Assembly: GCA_003427395.1 (NCBI GenBank)
Contig: BFEA01000105.1
Span: 487,409-522,940, forward strand
Source: Chara braunii
Taxonomy: Eukaryota > Streptophyta > Charophyceae > Charales > Characeae
Direction: 5' to 3'
Length of the DNA: 35,532 bases
Shown piece after piece: positions 32,712-35,532 of this stretch; the stretch's first letter is position 1; each line of letters opens with the position of its first letter. The notes under the pieces are model-generated. The model worked only from the letters and a program-made list of their open reading frames with translations. It was not told the DNA's origin and did not search any database. The position numbers were made by a program, and so were the translations under genes.

Positions 32712-34451
32712 CAGCTCTGAGCTTCTACTTTGGCGAAAGGAGGAATTAACTGGATTTCTTGACTTGCATGCATGACAATGTGCTCATAGCGACATGCTCT
32801 TATGTGGGAAGGTCGCTGCTCTTGGTAAATCTGGCTTATGGTTGGTCACACTTCCCAGGGATTCTTCAAAGTGACAATCCACGACCTGCCGCAAGCGTGA
32901 GATCATCTGATGTACAGCCATGAATGAATTTCACCATCTGTTTGGTACTCTTGCTTCTATTCTGAATCCCACATGTCACGACCTCCACTGTTACAGTGTT
33001 ACTCTTGCTAGTGCTGCTGGCAATGCTGCTGATCCTTCTGACGTGCTTCTTCTTTGCTATTGTCCTTCGTGTAGATGCTATTGCTGGTCGGCATGTTTTC
33101 TTATCATGATGCTTGCCTGCTCGTCGTCCTAAGGCTTAGGGGCAGATCCCACTGGCAAAGAGGATTGGAATACGCCTCTGAATCTGGACGTGTTTGTGGA
33201 GAGGTGCAAAAAATTGTGATTGATCTGCTTGTCTGCACCTCTGTGTGGAACACGTGCAGATTCAGCCACTTGTTCCATTCCTCTTTGCCAGTGGGATCTG
33301 GCCCTTAAGTCTTCCAGATGCTGGATCTGCTCGGCTTCGATATGCTGGGCCTGCTCAACTTGTTCGTCCTCCTGATTATTCTGTCGCTTAAGCCGATGTG
33401 TTTTATGTAATGACGAGCTGCCGCAGGTGCTACTGTTGGCACTCCCACCCCTTGTGCATTCCAAATGCTGGATCTGCTTGGCTTCTATATGCTGGGCCTG
33501 CTCATCTTGTTCTTCCTCCTGATTATTCTGTCGCTTAAGCTGATGTGTTTTATGTAATCACGAGCTGCCACGGTGCTACTGTTGCCTCCCCCACCCCTTG
33601 TGCGAAGTCTGCTTCAGCTGCTGTGTTAGCTGCATCTGACCCAATTGTTGAAGCTATTGCTGGTGTTGCTCAGCCAGCACTTCTGGTGACGGTGACACTC
33701 TTTCCACTAAGTCAATCTTCAGGTCACATGGTCACATTTGCTTGTCCTCCGTCTGTCACAGCAGTGGTTGTAGCTCTTTTGTCCTTTTTTTTTTTTCCAC
33801 TTTTTTGTTTTACTTTTTTCTTGTTTTTTTTTTTTTTTTTCTGTAGCTTTTTTGTCCTTATGGTGCTCTTCATTGCTCTGTTAGGCGTTGTTCCCGATCC
33901 TATTTTCTTTTCTTCTCTCTGCCAGGTTTCTGGTGCTTTTTTTTTTTTCTTTTTCTTTTCCCTCTCTTTTTTCAAGTTAACTTTTTGAAGTTTTTTGTGC
34001 TAACTTTTGCCACACTTGTTGTGTTGGTTTTGACCTCTGTTTGTTGCAGCTTCACCTGGATCTTGGCCGTGACGTTTTCCCAGTGATATGCAACCCCAGG
34101 GTGGGTGTGGCACCCATCAGGTTCCGTGCAGTGCCGTGTGCTAGATACCGGACTCTTAACATCATCCTCAATGGGAATCGGTACGGATATATGGCCATTG
34201 TTGTTATGAGTATTCCTGGAAGCGGGCGAGTTATCAGAATGGATGTTCGTGGGCGAGGAGGCAGAAATTGGGAGCCATTGAGAAGGGACTGGGGTGCCAC
34301 CTTCATGAGGACTGGGCGTCCCCTCCGCTACCCAGTCTCCATCCGCGTTTCCATTCTTGGAAAGCTCTGTCGGCTCATCGCACGGAATTGCATCAAGGGC
34401 CAGTTCTTCAATGGAAGGAAGCTGTCTTGCAGCTATTCAGCATCAATCTGA
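31572..34451 (+). CDS. Expansin, two exons, 270 residues
   Basis: Join 31572-31982 and 34050-34451. The donor AAG|GTAAGC and acceptor TTGTTGCAG|CTT give a phase-0 junction. ATG at 31572 is the first in frame, in good context (GCCATGGAG). Residues 1-31 look like a signal peptide ending APVSDA. The double-psi beta-barrel domain (about 50-135) shows GKATFY, ACGYG, LACGMCLEVKC and VTVTDLCP (conserved Asp 121). HLDLGRDVF (139-147) stands for the HFDLS motif. The C-terminal CBM63-like domain (about 155-270) shows GVAPIRFRAVPC and NWEPLRRDWGATF. Expansins loosen plant cell walls non-enzymatically at acid pH; this one should be secreted. Length matches the family. It is unusually Arg-rich, with Leu for Phe in HFD. 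I cannot assign it to EXPA or EXPB. Confidence 0.93.
32668..32709. repeat. (GA)n microsatellite in expansin intron
   Basis: 21 GA units preceded by CA-rich sequence with several ACACAC runs. Confidence 0.96.
33136..33307. mobile_element. Miniature inverted-repeat element in expansin intron, GTCCCACT family
   Basis: The element 33139-33304 is flanked on both sides by TTA (33136-33138 and 33305-33307). The ends GGGGCAGATCCCACTGGCAA and TTGCCAGTGGGATCTGGCCC are inverse. The internal arms CTGAATCTGGACGTG and CACGTGCAGATTCAG match the family. A TTA duplication with GGGCC/GGGGC termini is the pattern of Tourist-like (PIF/Harbinger) miniature elements, and this copy supplies the best evidence for that assignment. 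Confidence 0.88.
33314..33605. repeat. 147-bp tandem duplication in expansin intron
   Basis: CCAGATGCTGGATCTGCTCG (33314) and CCAAATGCTGGATCTGCTTG (33461) begin two units sharing TCCTGATTATTCTGTCGCTT and ATGTGTTTTATGTAAT. Divergence is slight. The first unit begins seven bases after the TTA repeat of the miniature element. Confidence 0.92.
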
Positions 34452-34548
34452 TCCTGAATTTGCTCACAAGAGCGAGAGAGAAGAGGGGTCTGGTAGAAGG
34501 TGTGGGGTGTACGAGGGAAGAGAACTGCAGAAGTAGATCGCATTCCTG

Positions 34549-34549
<1 letters not shown>

Positions 34550-34625
<76 letters not shown>
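34550..34625. repeat. (CA)n(GA)n compound microsatellite
   Basis: About 21 CA units pass directly into about 16 GA units, roughly 100 bases after the expansin stop and thus probably within its 3' UTR or just beyond. Confidence 0.96.
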
Positions 34626-34626
<1 letters not shown>

Positions 34627-34706
34627 ACTGGCTGAAGGATGCAAAGACGGGCACAGATAAGACAGCGATGCGGCGTACACCAGGTAGTTATCTGTACTTT
34701 TACAGT

Positions 34707-34769
34707 GATAAGTAGATAACCAATGGGACTGCATAGATGATAAGTAGATAGCCAATGGGACTGCATAGA
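34707..34769. repeat. 32-bp tandem duplication
   Basis: GATAAGTAGATAACCAATGG (34707) and GATAAGTAGATAGCCAATGG (34739), each followed by GACTGCATAGAT. Confidence 0.93.
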
Positions 34770-35118
34770 TGAGAGCGTATGAAACTGGTAGTTATTTGTC
34801 CTTTTGTGAGCTTTTCGAAGTCTTAAGTTTGCTCTTTAAGTGAACTGAACGGAAAGCGCTGACAGGAACGTAGCAGTCAAGACTGCTCTTTCCTTCCCGT
34901 ACGTCGTCTTCCTTCCTCGGGAGGAATTTCAGCTCAAAATTTTGACAAATTTTGACATGCTGTATAGCTTCAGTGTCTCCATTTGAGATAGTAGTGTACA
35001 CTAGTTAGGGTTTTCTGGTGATCGTTTTCGCTTTTGGCTCTCACGAAGATGTTGATAGCCGACAATCTTGATTTGTAAAGTCATGGCTTGCTCTGTCCCT
35101 AAGGTGGCAGTGTACCAT

Positions 35119-35248
35119 AGCAACACGACACTTAGTAGCGAGGTATTACTGTATTGGAGAACTGGGATATACATCGGAACTGGAGCAACACGACACTTAG
35201 TACCCCCAACCGTATTGAAGCCCAGTTCTCTTGGAACACGGAACTGGA
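35119..35248. repeat. 65-bp tandem duplication
   Basis: AGCAACACGACACTTAGTA starts both units (35119 and 35184), and each ends near CGGAACTGG. The middle sections have diverged and also contain an inverted GAACTGGG / CCCAGTTC pair. Confidence 0.85.
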
Positions 35249-35532
35249 GCAGAACGGCAGAAATGTATTTATATTGAAGAGGCTACAGAAGAATAAATCG
35301 CAGCTATCGCACCTAGTAATGCACATTCACTGGGATATACGGCTCTCACACTTACGCCCATGATATTTTTAAACCGTTGTAGTACTGTACCTTTCCGTTC
35401 CAATTTTGGAAGGCAGCTTCTGCTTTTTGTAGCCATTATTAACACAGTCATCTACTGGTCAATCTGGTAAGAGAGCTGCAGAGCGTTTGCCAGGACTCAC
35501 GTGCAGAGTGATTGTAGAAGTCGCTGAGTGTG

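Larger units (their letters stand above)
31983..34049 (+). other. Expansin intron (2067 bp)
   Basis: The intron starts GTAAGC and ends TTGCAG with a T-rich tract upstream of the acceptor. It contains GA runs (about 32297-32311 and 32668-32709), CA-rich sequence (32565-32665), a miniature transposon (33139-33304), a 147-bp tandem duplication (33314-33605) and poly(T) tracts (33780-33960). Open frames inside it, such as 33545-33988, come from T-rich sequence. Removing the whole segment joins the expansin domains without loss of family residues, so no additional exon is needed. Confidence 0.85.
34452..35532. other. Downstream of expansin; no further gene seen
   Basis: The expansin 3' UTR should begin here. 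An AATAAA occurs at 35292, about 840 bases beyond the stop, which is far for a plant 3' UTR. No better poly(A) signal was chosen. Short frames at 34.8-35.4 kb have no recognisable domain. Confidence 0.5.

Noticed and set aside
33545-33988. 147-codon Phe-rich frame
   Set aside because: It lies in the T-rich 3' part of the expansin intron, and the composition alone explains the open frame.

Overview
The window looks like plant-lineage nuclear DNA: gene-poor and very rich in repeats. The evidence is one spliced expansin gene with a 2.07 kb GT-AG intron, U6 snRNA-like sequences of the plant/animal type, long CT/GA and CA microsatellites, an L1-like LINE, and many short hairpin transposons. A streptophyte with a large repeat-filled genome fits, possibly a charophyte such as Chara. 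That taxonomic guess is inference; no organelle or bacterial features are seen.

Layout. From 1 to 1.9 kb there are microsatellites and unique-looking DNA. From about 1.9 to 11.3 kb there is an AT-rich block holding a decayed LINE read on the minus strand (ORF1 near 10.3-11.0 kb, endonuclease at 6.1-6.7 kb, reverse transcriptase at 4.5-5.1 kb, C-terminal part at 3.2-4.1 kb). From 11.3 to 14.9 kb there are a tandem duplication, a possible orphan promoter and a 124-bp CT repeat. From 14.9 to 16.1 kb there are a small poly(A) retroposed insert with a 15-bp target duplication and a Mutator-like element with a 9-bp target duplication. From 16.5 to 23.4 kb there is a dense nest of miniature inverted-repeat elements. 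U6-like sequences lie at 17.88 and 18.13 kb (+) and at 24.8 kb (-). From 23.7 to 31.5 kb there are tandem repeats, more hairpins and a family of CGAAA-rich inverted repeats. From 31.57 to 34.45 kb lies the expansin gene, the only intact protein gene I can support, with one miniature transposon in its intron.

The most notable item is a complete-looking type III hammerhead ribozyme on the minus strand at 18276-18357. All core nucleotides are present, with three helices and an extended stem III. It lies inside DNA that splits a U6 snRNA-like sequence, and the split copy is flanked by 16-bp direct repeats. An upstream segment could pair with the cleavage-site strand and compete with the ribozyme fold.

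Apart from the expansin, the content is mobile or repetitive DNA. Most of the remaining reading frames run through simple repeats or through noncoding DNA and should not be taken as genes.
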